Notes: generated from the letters alone by a model not told the origin. A stretch of DNA of 64,000 bases from Limnohabitans sp. 2KL-17 (GCF_003063415.1 NZ_NESK01000009.1:54739-118738); one strand, 5' to 3'; positions 45,752 through 55,172 are shown, counted from the first letter of the stretch. A program made the numbers and translations.

Positions 45752-46297
45752 ATGCGTCACCCTGAGCCCACTGTGCTGATTTTGCCGGGCTGGCAAGGCA
45801 GCGGCCCGGGCCATTGGCAATGGCATTGGGCCCGGTTGCATGGCCATGCCGTGGTCGAGCAAAGCGACTGGATGCGACCGTTGCGGGGCGACTGGCTGGC
45901 GCGCCTGGACGAAGCCATCATCGATGCGCCTGGCCCGGTGGTTTTGGCCGCACACAGCTTGGGTTGTGTGCTGGTGGCGGCCTGGGCCGCGGTATCTCGG
46001 CACACCGCCCGGGTGCGCGGGGCTTTGCTGGTCGCGCCAGGCAACACCGAAGACCTCGAGCTGAATGACCGACTGCCTGGCTGGTCACCCATCGTGCGCC
46101 AAGCCTTGCCGTTTAAAAGCATTCTGGTGGGCAGCCAAAATGACCCGTATTGCTCGGCCAAGGTGGCCCATGATTTGGCCAAAGACTGGGGCGCCCAGTG
46201 GGTTGATTTGGGCGCTGCCGGGCACATCAACGCGCAATCATCTCTGGGCGGCTGGCCTGCAGGCCATGCGCTTTTGCAAACTCTCTGGAAGGATTGA
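45752..46297 (+). CDS. RBBP9/YdeN-type alpha/beta hydrolase between parA and parB
   Basis: 181-aa serine hydrolase fold. LILPGWQGSGPGHWQWHWARLHG is the family opening. The nucleophile is in AAHSLGCVLVAAW, Asp in VGSQNDPYCS and His in LGAAGHINAQSSLGGW, giving a complete triad. Natural substrate unknown. It lies 22 bp after parA and 2 bp before the parB ATG, so it is translated within the partition operon. Whether it works in segregation is unknown. Confidence 0.9.
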   Translation: MRHPEPTVLILPGWQGSGPGHWQWHWARLHGHAVVEQSDWMRPLRGDWLARLDEAIIDAPGPVVLAAHSLGCVLVAAWAAVSRHTARVRGALLVAPGNTEDLELNDRLPGWSPIVRQALPFKSILVGSQNDPYCSAKVAHDLAKDWGAQWVDLGAAGHINAQSSLGGWPAGHALLQTLWKD

Positions 46298-46299
46298 CC

Positions 46300-47217
46300 A
46301 TGGTCACCAAAAAACCCAAAGGCCTTGGCCGCGGACTCGAAGCCCTGCTGGGCCCCAAAGTGCAAGACGCACCCGCCGCAGTTGTGGTGGCTGAAACAGG
46401 GGTGCCCACTCAGCTTCGGCTCGACCAGATGGTGCCAGGCGTGTACCAGCCACGCACCCGCATGGACGAAGGCGCTTTGTACGAGCTGGCCGAGTCCATC
46501 AAGGCGCAGGGCATCATGCAGCCCATCTTGGTGCGCCGCCTGAACGAGGGAGAAAACGCTGGCAAATACGAGATCATTGCGGGCGAACGCCGGTTCCGGG
46601 CCTCCAGGTTGGCGGGTCTGGAAAGCGTGCCTGTACTGGTGCGCGACGTGCCCAACGAAGCGGCCGCAGCCATGGCCTTGATTGAGAACATTCAGCGCGA
46701 AGACCTCAATCCCCTCGAAGAAGCCCAGGGCTTGCAACGCCTGATTCGCGAGTTCGGCCTCACGCATGAAACCGCAGCACAGGCCGTGGGCCGTTCGCGC
46801 AGTGCGGCCAGCAACCTGTTGCGCTTGCTGAACCTGGCCGAGCCGGTGCAAACCATGTTGATGGCGGGCGATCTGGACATGGGCCATGCCCGGGCCTTGC
46901 TGTCTTTGGACAAGGCGGCGCAAATCACCGCGGCCAACCAGATAGCGGCCAAAAAGCTGTCGGTGCGAGAGGCCGAAAGCCTGGCCAAAAAGCTGGGTGC
47001 AGAGTTCAACCTGGTCACCCAAAAAACCAAAAAAGACAAGTCGCGGGACATCCGGCGGGTGGAAGAAGAGCTGTCCGATTTGTTGACCGCCGAAGTCGAA
47101 GTAAGAATAAAAAAACGTGTCAAAAGAAACGGAAGAGTAGAAGAAATGGGTGAAATCAGCATACAGTTTGGTTCTTTAGAAGAACTCAATGGCCTGATCG
47201 AAAAATTGCGGTCCTGA
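46300..47217 (+). CDS. parB: Chromosome-partitioning protein ParB (Spo0J)
   Basis: 305-aa parS-binding CTPase. The N-terminal GLGRGLEALLG box comes first. The CTP-binding ParB domain includes IMQPILVRRL and the signature GERRFRASRLAGL, with LIENIQREDLNPLEEAQG. A helix-turn-helix follows (LTHETAAQAVGRSRSAASNLLRLLNL). The C-terminal dimerisation region contains GRVEEMGEISIQFGSLEELNGL. ATG 46300 has a GGAAGGA ribosome-binding site. Its likely target sites, four parS copies, lie 2-3.4 kb upstream. Confidence 0.97.
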   Translation: MVTKKPKGLGRGLEALLGPKVQDAPAAVVVAETGVPTQLRLDQMVPGVYQPRTRMDEGALYELAESIKAQGIMQPILVRRLNEGENAGKYEIIAGERRFRASRLAGLESVPVLVRDVPNEAAAAMALIENIQREDLNPLEEAQGLQRLIREFGLTHETAAQAVGRSRSAASNLLRLLNLAEPVQTMLMAGDLDMGHARALLSLDKAAQITAANQIAAKKLSVREAESLAKKLGAEFNLVTQKTKKDKSRDIRRVEEELSDLLTAEVEVRIKKRVKRNGRVEEMGEISIQFGSLEELNGLIEKLRS

Positions 47218-47252
47218 ACCCGCCCGGGTGCTAACTCGGGAGAAAGCAGTGT

Positions 47253-49001
47253 ATGAATACAAGCCGCGGGCCATTGTCCTTTTTGAATTTTGCCGTCGTT
47301 TCGGTTTACTCCCAACGTCATTGGCTTTTGCTGTGTTGCCTGCTGGGGGCTGGTGCCAACTCACTGTTGTTTTACTTCGTACCTCAGCCGGGGTACAACC
47401 ACATGGCCAACCTGGTGGCCGCGGGTTTTTATTTTGCTCTAGGCCTTTTTGTGCCATATCACAGGGCCTATACGCTGCTGAGCAATCTGGCGCTGCTCAC
47501 TGCGGTCCTCCTGATGAGCTACATCGCCGCCAATACGGGGGGTATCAATTCTCCCGCCATGGTCTGGATGACCATTCTGGCCGTGCCAGCCTTGCTGCTG
47601 CTGGGTCGCCGCTGGGCCCTGGGGTGGGTGGGCGTTGTTTTGCTGGTCATTTTGCTGCAGTTCGTGGCCGTCATGCAGGGCTGGATCAGTGGCGAGGTCG
47701 ACCAATCGCCCGACACCATTCTGTGGGCCTTGCTGGACAAGGTGTTGGTGATCGTGAGCCTGATGCTGATCGTGAACTTCTATGACCGCATGCACCAGCG
47801 CCAGATGGACGAGGTTGAGCAGGGCAACGCCGACTTGGAGGCCACGCAAAAGGCCCTCATCCTGGCCCAGTCCCACAAAGACGAATTCATTGCCTCCGTG
47901 GGCCATGAATTGAGAACACCCATGAACGCCATCCTTGGCTTGAACGGCGTGCTGCAGGCCGAGTTGGCGGATCAGCCGGAAAACTTGGAAATTGCAGAGC
48001 ACATCCGCGAGTCCACCGAGCAATTGCTTCGCCTCGTCAGCGACATCTTGGATTTTTCGCAACTCGAGGCGGGACAACTGAAATTGCTTGAGCAGCCTGT
48101 GCACCTTAAGGAAGCCCTGCACCATGTGATCGAACCCTTTGCACAAAAAGCACAGGAAAAATCCGTGGTGCTCCACTGGAATGTCGATCCGGCGTTGCCC
48201 GACTGGGTGATGGCAGACGGGCAGCGACTGAGGCAAATGCTGAGCAACCTGCTTGACAATGCGGTCAAGTTCACCCACCAGGGACAGATTCATGTTCGGG
48301 CAAAACATCAGGAAGGCTGGGTTCGCTTTGAGGTAGAGGACACGGGGCGCGGTATCCCGCTTGAACGCCAAGAGCAGGTGTTCAAGCGCTTCGAGCATGC
48401 CGATATTCAGACCAAGCGTGCGTATGGAGGCACCGGCCTGGGCCTGGCCATTTGCGAACAGCTGGCGTTTTTGCAGGGGGGCCGAATTGGCGTTAACAGT
48501 ACGCCAGGTCAAGGCGCGCTTTTCTGGTTTGAGCTGCCCCTTAAGACAAGCGATGCGCCCAAGCTAGCCAACGAGAGTATTTCCACGCGCACGTCGAACG
48601 CCGCTTTGCGCTTCTTGCTGGTGGATGACAACGCCGTTAACCTCATGGTGGCGCGTCTGGTGCTCAACAAATGCTGGCCTGACGCCAGTGTGACCAGCGC
48701 CGCCGGGGGAGAAGAAGCCTTGGCCTTGCTCGACAGCCAGAGCTTTGACCTGGTGCTGATGGACATGATCATGCCGGAGCTGGACGGCATGGAGGCCACG
48801 CGCCGTTTGCGTGCGCATGCGCGGGCCGAGGTGGCCAGCCTGCCGGTGATTGGCCTGACGGCCAACACAAACGCGCGTGACCGTGAGCGGTGCCTGCATG
48901 CGGGCATGAACGAGGTGCTGGCCAAACCCATCGACAGCAAGACGGTCAAGGAAACCGTGGACCGACTGATCCCGCACACCGGCCAAAACCCAAGGGGTTG
49001 A
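47253..49001 (+). CDS. Hybrid sensor histidine kinase/response regulator (tandem copy 1)
   Basis: 582-aa membrane hybrid kinase. About six transmembrane helices fill residues 15-178. The HisKA domain has H218 in FIASVGHELRTPMNAILGLN. HATPase boxes include MLSNLLDNAVKFTHQG and GGTGLGLAICEQL. A C-terminal receiver domain has its Asp in LVLMDMIMPELDGMEATRRL. No PAS or Hpt domain is visible. It starts 35 bp after parB with a GGGAGAAAG ribosome-binding site. Two related kinases follow directly; this one is the most diverged of the three. Confidence 0.93.
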   Translation: MNTSRGPLSFLNFAVVSVYSQRHWLLLCCLLGAGANSLLFYFVPQPGYNHMANLVAAGFYFALGLFVPYHRAYTLLSNLALLTAVLLMSYIAANTGGINSPAMVWMTILAVPALLLLGRRWALGWVGVVLLVILLQFVAVMQGWISGEVDQSPDTILWALLDKVLVIVSLMLIVNFYDRMHQRQMDEVEQGNADLEATQKALILAQSHKDEFIASVGHELRTPMNAILGLNGVLQAELADQPENLEIAEHIRESTEQLLRLVSDILDFSQLEAGQLKLLEQPVHLKEALHHVIEPFAQKAQEKSVVLHWNVDPALPDWVMADGQRLRQMLSNLLDNAVKFTHQGQIHVRAKHQEGWVRFEVEDTGRGIPLERQEQVFKRFEHADIQTKRAYGGTGLGLAICEQLAFLQGGRIGVNSTPGQGALFWFELPLKTSDAPKLANESISTRTSNAALRFLLVDDNAVNLMVARLVLNKCWPDASVTSAAGGEEALALLDSQSFDLVLMDMIMPELDGMEATRRLRAHARAEVASLPVIGLTANTNARDRERCLHAGMNEVLAKPIDSKTVKETVDRLIPHTGQNPRG

Positions 49002-49101
49002 ACATGGCCACACACCTGAATGGCGGATGGACAGTGAGCGGGCGCCGCCTAGTACGGCCTCGGGGCAAGATGGCCTATCGGGCAAACGCAAGGACGTCCC
49101 A

Positions 49102-50856
49102 ATGGACATGACCTTCAAAAGGCTACAAGCCTTGCTACCAGTACACCTGCAGGATGACCGGCGCCTTTATCTGGGCGGGGTGATCGTATTGTGTGGTATG
49201 GCCACAGTGGCCTCCTCTATCTCAAGCCCGCATCAGAGCGTACGTGTGCAATGCCTGGTCACGACACTGGTTCTGCTGGTGCTTTTTTGGCGCTTCCTAA
49301 AGGGGGCGTCCGCAGAACAGACCGTGCGCATAGGCTGTATGTTGGCGCTGGTCCATTTGACGGGGGGGGCCTTTCTGAGCAATCATATTTACGCCAGTTC
49401 ACTGGCTTGGTTGGCGCTCATGCCATTGTCGCAATTTCATATCCATGGCCGCGCTGCAGCACTGCGTTGGACACTGGTTGCGGTCGCCAGCATGGGGGTT
49501 GTGGTGCTTTTTAGCGCGGGGCAAGGTGCAGAGGCATTCAGAGCATTCGGCGTTTTGCAGGCACCCACCTCGTTGTCGGAATATTTTCTCGCTGCAATCG
49601 GCATCACTGTGGTGCCCTGGATTTACAGCAAGAGCTACGAAGAGGCCCTGACCCAGAGCCGGCAGCACCAGCTCGATTTGCAAGCCAAGCAGGTGGAGCT
49701 GGAGCACGCGCAGCAGGGGCAGGAGCACTTCATTGCCTCGGTCAGCCACGAGTTGCGCACGCCTATGAACGCCATTTTGGGCTTGAACAACTTGTTGCTG
49801 GACCGGGTCAAGGACAAACCGCAGGCGAGCAAGGTGCTGGCCTACACGCGCCAGTCGGCGGATCACCTGATGACGGTGATCAACGACGTGCTCGATTACT
49901 CGCAGTTCAACACGGGTCAGATCAGTGCGCGTGTGGAGAGGTTTGCGTTGCGGCAGACGGTGCGATCGGCGTTCGAGCTGTTTCAGCCCAAGATAGAAAA
50001 CACGACCTTGCGCTACACGTGTGAGATCGGGGCGGATGTGCCCGAGTGGGTAAGCACGGACCGGCACCGGCTGATGCAGGTGCTGGTGAACTTGCTGGGC
50101 AACGCGATCAAGTTCACACACCAGGGCGGGGTGACGCTGCAGGTGCGGGCGCTGAACGGGGGGGTGGAGTTTGCGATCCAGGACACGGGCATTGGCATTG
50201 CGAGTGACCAGCAGCAAAAGATTTTTGAGCGTTTCAGCCAGGCGGATGCGAGCATACAAAGCCGGTACGGGGGCAGTGGACTGGGCCTGACGATCAGTCA
50301 GCGGCTGGTGCAGATGCTGGGCGGGCAGTTGCAGCTGGAAAGCCATGAGGGGGCTGGTTCGCGGTTTTGGTTCTGGTTGCCGCTGGGCTCAGAGCCTGAG
50401 CCGGAACGGGTGGTTGTGGATGCTGGCGTTGACCGCCAGCATCAGGACCGGGCGCTGAGCATGTTGGTGGTGGACGACCACCCGGTCAACCGCTTGCTGG
50501 CTCGGCAGTTACTGCAACAGCATTGGCCCATGGCGGACATACAGGAGGCGGGAGACGGGCAGCAGGCGCTGGCGTGCTTGGCGCGACAAGGCTTTGACCT
50601 GGTGCTGATGGACATGGTGATGCCGGTAATGGACGGGATCGAGGCCACAGCGGCGATGCGGGCAAGCGCTGATGCGCGCACTCGCCAGACCCCGGTGCTG
50701 GGCCTCACGGCCAATGTGAACGCGGGCGACTTGGTGCGATTTGAGCAAGCCGGACTGAACGGACTGCTGCTCAAACCCTTCGAAGTGGCGCGTTTGTACC
50801 AAAATGTCCAGGCCCTGGTGGCGCATTTACCGATAAAGCCACGAGGCCAGACATGA
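49102..50856 (+). CDS. Hybrid sensor histidine kinase/response regulator (tandem copy 2)
   Basis: 584-aa paralogue of its neighbours. The N-terminal membrane region has about six helices and differs from the other two. HisKA contains FIASVSHELRTPMNAILGLN, HATPase contains VLVNLLGNAIKFTHQGG and GGSGLGLTISQRL, and the receiver has LVLMDMVMPVMDGIEATAAM. The frame is open to an ATG at 49027, but ATG 49102 follows AAGGACG. Nucleotides 49813-50343, covering the dimerisation and ATPase parts, are identical to the next gene. Its stop overlaps that gene's start (ATGA). Confidence 0.9.
   Translation: MDMTFKRLQALLPVHLQDDRRLYLGGVIVLCGMATVASSISSPHQSVRVQCLVTTLVLLVLFWRFLKGASAEQTVRIGCMLALVHLTGGAFLSNHIYASSLAWLALMPLSQFHIHGRAAALRWTLVAVASMGVVVLFSAGQGAEAFRAFGVLQAPTSLSEYFLAAIGITVVPWIYSKSYEEALTQSRQHQLDLQAKQVELEHAQQGQEHFIASVSHELRTPMNAILGLNNLLLDRVKDKPQASKVLAYTRQSADHLMTVINDVLDYSQFNTGQISARVERFALRQTVRSAFELFQPKIENTTLRYTCEIGADVPEWVSTDRHRLMQVLVNLLGNAIKFTHQGGVTLQVRALNGGVEFAIQDTGIGIASDQQQKIFERFSQADASIQSRYGGSGLGLTISQRLVQMLGGQLQLESHEGAGSRFWFWLPLGSEPEPERVVVDAGVDRQHQDRALSMLVVDDHPVNRLLARQLLQQHWPMADIQEAGDGQQALACLARQGFDLVLMDMVMPVMDGIEATAAMRASADARTRQTPVLGLTANVNAGDLVRFEQAGLNGLLLKPFEVARLYQNVQALVAHLPIKPRGQT
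49813..50343 (+). repeat. 531-bp perfect direct repeat, copy A
   Basis: Identical base for base to 51570-52100 (offset 1757) when compared line by line. It spans the end of HisKA and nearly all of the HATPase domain of hybrid kinase 2. Sequence on both sides is clearly diverged, giving sharp edges. Confidence 0.95.
50595..50649 (+). repeat. 55-bp near-identical repeat in receiver domain, copy A
   Basis: Matches 52355-52409 with one difference (A for G). It covers the phospho-acceptor Asp region of the receiver domains of kinases 2 and 3. Confidence 0.85.
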
Positions 50857-52595
50857 AGCTGCACAAGCTCATTACAGGCATCCAGGAGCGGATGAGTCAG
50901 CGGCACCAGCAGGGAAAGCCGATGTTTGTTTTGCTGCTTGGCTTGATCACGCTGGGTGTGATTTTTACCATTGCCATCGCGAACCCTTATCAGCACTCCA
51001 TCAACAGTCTGATGGTCTTTGGCGCTGTTTCCCTGGCGATGCTGACCTGCATTTATCTGGGGATGTCTGTTTTTCTGGGCCTGAGTGTGGGTGCAACTGT
51101 TGCGGTTGCACACATTGTGATTGTCAGCATGGCTTCGGGCGGTATCTACTCGCCCAGAATGGTCTGGCTGTCCTTGTTGCCCATTGCCGTTTTTTACAAT
51201 TTTGGTCTGAAAGTAGCCTTGTATTGGCTGGCCGTGACACTGCTGGCGGTGTGTGCCATGGCCGTTTGGACCATCTCGCATATTTTTAATGCCCCATTTG
51301 TTTTTGCACAAAGCTATGCCACAGCATCTGTTTTGAGTTATGCGCTGGCCACAGTCATCTTGATGATGGTGCCCTGGTTGTACGAACTGATGAGCGCACA
51401 GCAGTTGAGGCTCAAACACCAAAAGACAGTCAGCCTGCAAGCCAAGCAAGTGCAACTCGAACATGCACAGCAGATGCAAGAGCATTTCATCGCTTCGGTG
51501 AGCCATGAGTTGCGAACGCCCATGAATGCGATTTTGGGCCTGAACAGCGTTTTGCTCGAGCGTGTCAAAGACAAACCGCAGGCGAGCAAGGTGCTGGCCT
51601 ACACGCGCCAGTCGGCGGATCACCTGATGACGGTGATCAACGACGTGCTCGATTACTCGCAGTTCAACACGGGTCAGATCAGTGCGCGTGTGGAGAGGTT
51701 TGCGTTGCGGCAGACGGTGCGATCGGCGTTCGAGCTGTTTCAGCCCAAGATAGAAAACACGACCTTGCGCTACACGTGTGAGATCGGGGCGGATGTGCCC
51801 GAGTGGGTAAGCACGGACCGGCACCGGCTGATGCAGGTGCTGGTGAACTTGCTGGGCAACGCGATCAAGTTCACACACCAGGGCGGGGTGACGCTGCAGG
51901 TGCGGGCGCTGAACGGGGGGGTGGAGTTTGCGATCCAGGACACGGGCATTGGCATTGCGAGTGACCAGCAGCAAAAGATTTTTGAGCGTTTCAGCCAGGC
52001 GGATGCGAGCATACAAAGCCGGTACGGGGGCAGTGGACTGGGCCTGACGATCAGTCAGCGGCTGGTGCAGATGCTGGGCGGGCAGTTGCAGCTGGAAAGC
52101 GACGAGGGTGCGGGTTCGCGGTTTTGGTTCTGGTTGCCCATGCAGGGTGAACAGGCCCCGACACCAGCGATGTCTCCGCCAGGCCTGGCGCAGCAGCTGA
52201 CCGAACGGGCGCTGAAGTTCTTGGTGGTGGATGACCATCGGGTCAACAGGCTGCTGGCCAGTCAGGTGTTGATGCGGCAATGGCCTGGCAGTGTGGTGGA
52301 CGAATGCGATGACGGCTCAAAAGCTGTGCAAGCCCTGCAGGCAGGGACGCGTTATGACCTGGTGCTGATGGACATGGTGATGCCGGTGATGGACGGGATC
52401 GAGGCCACACGCCTTATCCGGCAAAGCCACCTGCCTGGGGTCCGCGCAACGCCGGTGTTGGGTTTGACGGCCAACGTCAATGCGCAAGACTTGGCACGAT
52501 TCAAACAATCAGGCTTGAATGGGCTATTGCTCAAGCCCTTCGATCTGGCGCAGCTGCACAGCGAGGTACGGCGGCTGTTGGTCCTGCCGACCTGA
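50853..52595 (+). CDS. Hybrid sensor histidine kinase/response regulator (tandem copy 3)
   Basis: 580-aa hybrid kinase. The N-terminal membrane domain (about six helices to residue 175) resembles kinase 1 in general form (GGIYSPRMVWLSLLPIAVF versus GGINSPAMVWMTILAVPAL). HisKA contains FIASVSHELRTPMNAILGLN; the HATPase is identical to kinase 2 over 531 bp; the receiver contains LVLMDMVMPVMDGIEATRLI. The start overlaps the kinase 2 stop (ATGA). Different sensor ends with one shared catalytic core suggest different inputs feeding a common partner, which is not in the window. Confidence 0.93.
   Translation: MKLHKLITGIQERMSQRHQQGKPMFVLLLGLITLGVIFTIAIANPYQHSINSLMVFGAVSLAMLTCIYLGMSVFLGLSVGATVAVAHIVIVSMASGGIYSPRMVWLSLLPIAVFYNFGLKVALYWLAVTLLAVCAMAVWTISHIFNAPFVFAQSYATASVLSYALATVILMMVPWLYELMSAQQLRLKHQKTVSLQAKQVQLEHAQQMQEHFIASVSHELRTPMNAILGLNSVLLERVKDKPQASKVLAYTRQSADHLMTVINDVLDYSQFNTGQISARVERFALRQTVRSAFELFQPKIENTTLRYTCEIGADVPEWVSTDRHRLMQVLVNLLGNAIKFTHQGGVTLQVRALNGGVEFAIQDTGIGIASDQQQKIFERFSQADASIQSRYGGSGLGLTISQRLVQMLGGQLQLESDEGAGSRFWFWLPMQGEQAPTPAMSPPGLAQQLTERALKFLVVDDHRVNRLLASQVLMRQWPGSVVDECDDGSKAVQALQAGTRYDLVLMDMVMPVMDGIEATRLIRQSHLPGVRATPVLGLTANVNAQDLARFKQSGLNGLLLKPFDLAQLHSEVRRLLVLPT
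51570..52100 (+). repeat. 531-bp perfect direct repeat, copy B
   Basis: Second copy of the block at 49813-50343, in kinase 3. Confidence 0.95.
52355..52409 (+). repeat. 55-bp near-identical repeat in receiver domain, copy B
   Basis: Second copy of the block at 50595-50649, one mismatch. Confidence 0.85.
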
Positions 52596-52619
52596 GCACA
52601 TCGCCACGCAAATCGTCAC

Positions 52620-54047
52620 TCACATCGCGAAGATTTTGCCCGGGTTCATGATGTTGTCCGGGTCCAGTGCGCGCTTGATGGTGCGCATCATGTCAATGGC
52701 GCCTTCGCCCGTTTCGGTGCGCAAAAAGTCCATCTTGTGCAGGCCAATGCCGTGCTCGCCAGTGCAGGTGCCGCCCAGACGCAGGGCGCGAGACACCAGC
52801 TTGTGGTTCAGTCCTTCTGCCTTGGCAATCTCTTCGGGGTTGTTCGGGTCGATCAGGTAGCCGAAGTGGAAATTGCCATCTCCCACATGGCCCACTAAAA
52901 AGTAGGGCAAGCCACTGGCATCGGTCTCGGTGATCGAGTCGAGCAGGCAGTCGGCCAACTTGCTGATGGGCACGCAGGTGTCGGTGCTGATGGCGCGGCA
53001 GCCAGGCTTGCTTTGAATGGCGGCAAAGTAGGCGTTGTGCCGTGCAGTCCACAGGCGCGTGCGTTCTTCCGGGGTCGTGGCCCACTCGAAAGCGTTGCCA
53101 CCCATGTCGCTGGCGATCTCTTGTACCGTTTCGGCTTGCTCTTTCACGCCCGCAGGCGAGCCGTGAAACTCCATCAACAGCAAGGGTTCTTCGCGCAGGC
53201 CCAGCTTGGCGTAGGCGTTGACCATGCGAACGGCGTTGTGGTCGATCAACTCGACACGCGCGATTGGCACGCCCAGCTGAATGGTCTGGATGACGCTGCG
53301 CACCGCCGCTTCGATGCTCGGAAAGGAGCAGATGGCGGCAGAAACGGCCTCGGGCAAGGGGTACAGGCGGACCGTGATTTCTGTGATCACCCCCAGGGTG
53401 CCCTCGCTGCCCACCATCAGGCGCGTCAGGTCGTAGCCGGCGCTGGATTTTTTGGCACGGGTGCCGGTGCGGATGATTTCGCCAGCGGCGGTCACCACCT
53501 CCATGGCCAGCACGTTTTCTCGCATGGTGCCGTAGCGCACGGCGTTGGTGCCACTGGCGCGGGTGGCGCTCATGCCGCCGATCGTGGCATCGGCACCCGG
53601 GTCGATCGGAAAGAACAGGCCGGTCGACTTGATCTCTTCGTTCAGTTGTTTGCGTGTCACGCCGGGCTGCACAGTCACGGTCAGGTCTTCGGCGTTGATG
53701 GACACGACCTTGTTCATGCGCATCAGGTCGATGCTGATACCGCCTTGCACGGCCAGCAGATGGCCTTCAAGCGATGAGCCCACGCCAAAGGGAATCACAG
53801 GCACTTTGTATTGGGCGCACAACTTGACCGCATCGGCCACATCTTGTGTGGATTCTGCAAACACCACGGCAGCGGGTGGTGGCACATGCGTGAAGGCCGA
53901 TTCGTCGCGGCCATGTTGCTCGCGCACGACCAGGGCGGTGGAGCAGTTGTCTTTGAAGCGGGCCTTGAGGGCGGCCAAAAAGGCCTCGGGCACTTCGCGC
54001 TGAGCGACGGCGGGGGCCAGGTGGGCGGCGGCGGTGGGGGCGTTCAT
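52620..54047 (-). CDS. FAD-binding oxidase, D-lactate/glycolate dehydrogenase (GlcD-like) family
   Basis: 475-aa flavoprotein oxidising a 2-hydroxy acid such as D-lactate or glycolate. The PCMH-type FAD domain includes VIPFGVGSSLEGHLLAVQGGISIDLMRMNKV, PGADATIGGMSATRASGTNAVRYGTMRENVLA and GSEGTLGVITEITVRLYPLPE. The C-terminal domain has the metal/His region FLVGHVGDGNFHFGYLID and the ending GTCTGEHGIGLHKMDFL. ATG 54047 follows GGAGA; the frame extends to 54173 in the leader. No Fe-S partner (GlcF) is beside it, so it is probably a stand-alone D-lactate dehydrogenase type. Convergent with hybrid kinase 3. Confidence 0.9.
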   Translation of the reverse strand: MNAPTAAAHLAPAVAQREVPEAFLAALKARFKDNCSTALVVREQHGRDESAFTHVPPPAAVVFAESTQDVADAVKLCAQYKVPVIPFGVGSSLEGHLLAVQGGISIDLMRMNKVVSINAEDLTVTVQPGVTRKQLNEEIKSTGLFFPIDPGADATIGGMSATRASGTNAVRYGTMRENVLAMEVVTAAGEIIRTGTRAKKSSAGYDLTRLMVGSEGTLGVITEITVRLYPLPEAVSAAICSFPSIEAAVRSVIQTIQLGVPIARVELIDHNAVRMVNAYAKLGLREEPLLLMEFHGSPAGVKEQAETVQEIASDMGGNAFEWATTPEERTRLWTARHNAYFAAIQSKPGCRAISTDTCVPISKLADCLLDSITETDASGLPYFLVGHVGDGNFHFGYLIDPNNPEEIAKAEGLNHKLVSRALRLGGTCTGEHGIGLHKMDFLRTETGEGAIDMMRTIKRALDPDNIMNPGKIFAM

Positions 54048-54202
54048 GGGTGTCTCCGGTGGTGACAGGTCGAGCCCGCCAAGCATTAGAAATCGCAGTT
54101 TACGCCCCAAATCCGGGGCTTGCTGTCCGGTGTCAGACAAGTCAGCGGGACTTGGCCGACAATCTGAAGACACAATGTGCGCTGCAAAACAAGGACATCT
54201 CC

Positions 54203-54772
54203 ATGGGCAACCGACTCACACAAATCGCCACCCGCACCGGTGACAACGGCACCACCGGCCTGGGCAACAACCAGCGCGTGTCGAAAAACAGCTTGCGCGT
54301 GCACGCCATGGGCGAAGTGGACGAACTGAACTCGCACATTGGCCTGCTGCTTTGCGAAGACATGCCGCAGGGCGTCCGCGATGTGCTGGTTGAAGTGCAG
54401 CACCAGTTGTTCAACCTGGGCGGTGAGCTGTCCATTCCCGGCTTTGAGTTGCTCAAAAATGAAGCCGTAGTGGCACTGGATGCCGCCCTGGCCACCTACA
54501 ACGAGCAGCTGCCCAAACTCGAAGAATTCATCTTGCCCGCCGGCACACGCGGCGCATCGCAAGCCCACGTGTGCCGTACCGTGGCACGCCGTGCCGAGCG
54601 CGCTTGCGTCGCCTTGGGCAATGAAGAAGCCATCAACGAAACACCGCGCCAATACCTCAACCGCCTGTCCGACCTGATGTTCGTGCTGGCCCGCGTGCTC
54701 AACCGCATGAATGGCGGCGACGACGTGTACTGGAAGAGCGCGCGCATGAACAAAGACCCCAAGCCAGCATGA
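54203..54772 (+). CDS. Cob(I)yrinic acid a,c-diamide adenosyltransferase (PduO/MMAB type)
   Basis: 189-aa ATP:cob(I)alamin adenosyltransferase. The ATP motif TRTGDNGTTGLGNNQRVSK is near the N-terminus. Helical-bundle signatures EVDELNSHIGLLLCE, LPAGTRGASQAHVCRTVARRAERACVAL and LNRLSDLMFVLARVLNR follow. It makes adenosylcobalamin. ATG 54203 follows AAGGACA. It is divergent from the FAD oxidase and overlaps the next small gene (ATGA). No B12-dependent enzyme lies in the window. Confidence 0.95.
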   Translation: MGNRLTQIATRTGDNGTTGLGNNQRVSKNSLRVHAMGEVDELNSHIGLLLCEDMPQGVRDVLVEVQHQLFNLGGELSIPGFELLKNEAVVALDAALATYNEQLPKLEEFILPAGTRGASQAHVCRTVARRAERACVALGNEEAINETPRQYLNRLSDLMFVLARVLNRMNGGDDVYWKSARMNKDPKPA

Positions 54773-55098
54773 GCTGCCTGCGCCTCATCGCGATGGCGGC
54801 TTTGTGGGTTGGCCAGACACATGCAGCCACCCAGACGGTGACTTTGTCGTGCGCCGTGTCCTACATGCCCGCACGCAGCACATGGGTGCGTGAGGTGCAG
54901 GTGGACTGGGATCGAAAAACCATTCGTGCTCTGCGCATTGATGGCGTGTCGCCATACAGCTTTTCCGTCAACCCCCTGGGCGTTTCCACGGCGCTGGACA
55001 ACGAACGCATCCAGATTGACCTGCGCCAGGCGCAGTGGACCAGCGACTTTCGTGGGCTGGCTTCTGGCCAGGGGCGCTGTGAAGTCGTTGCACCCTGA
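54769..55098 (+). CDS. Small exported protein of unknown function, 109 aa
   Basis: Signal peptide (LRLIAMAALWVGQTHA, then ATQTVTLS) followed by a short, probably beta-rich periplasmic domain. Two cysteines are retained in the mature part (TLSCAVSY and GRCEVV), possibly a disulfide. No family recognised. The ATG overlaps the adenosyltransferase stop (ATGA), so the pair is co-translated. Confidence 0.7.
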   Translation: MSCLRLIAMAALWVGQTHAATQTVTLSCAVSYMPARSTWVREVQVDWDRKTIRALRIDGVSPYSFSVNPLGVSTALDNERIQIDLRQAQWTSDFRGLASGQGRCEVVAP

Positions 55099-55172
55099 GG
55101 CTGTCGCGTAGGTGCATGTTTTGAGGGTTTTCGGCGTGACACCGGTGTGCGCCCACTGCTACGCTGTCCCAG

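Noticed and set aside
50442..52280. 612-codon open frame on the minus strand across kinases 2 and 3
   Set aside because: Antisense to two clear hybrid kinases; its length arises from codon bias and the 531-bp duplication.
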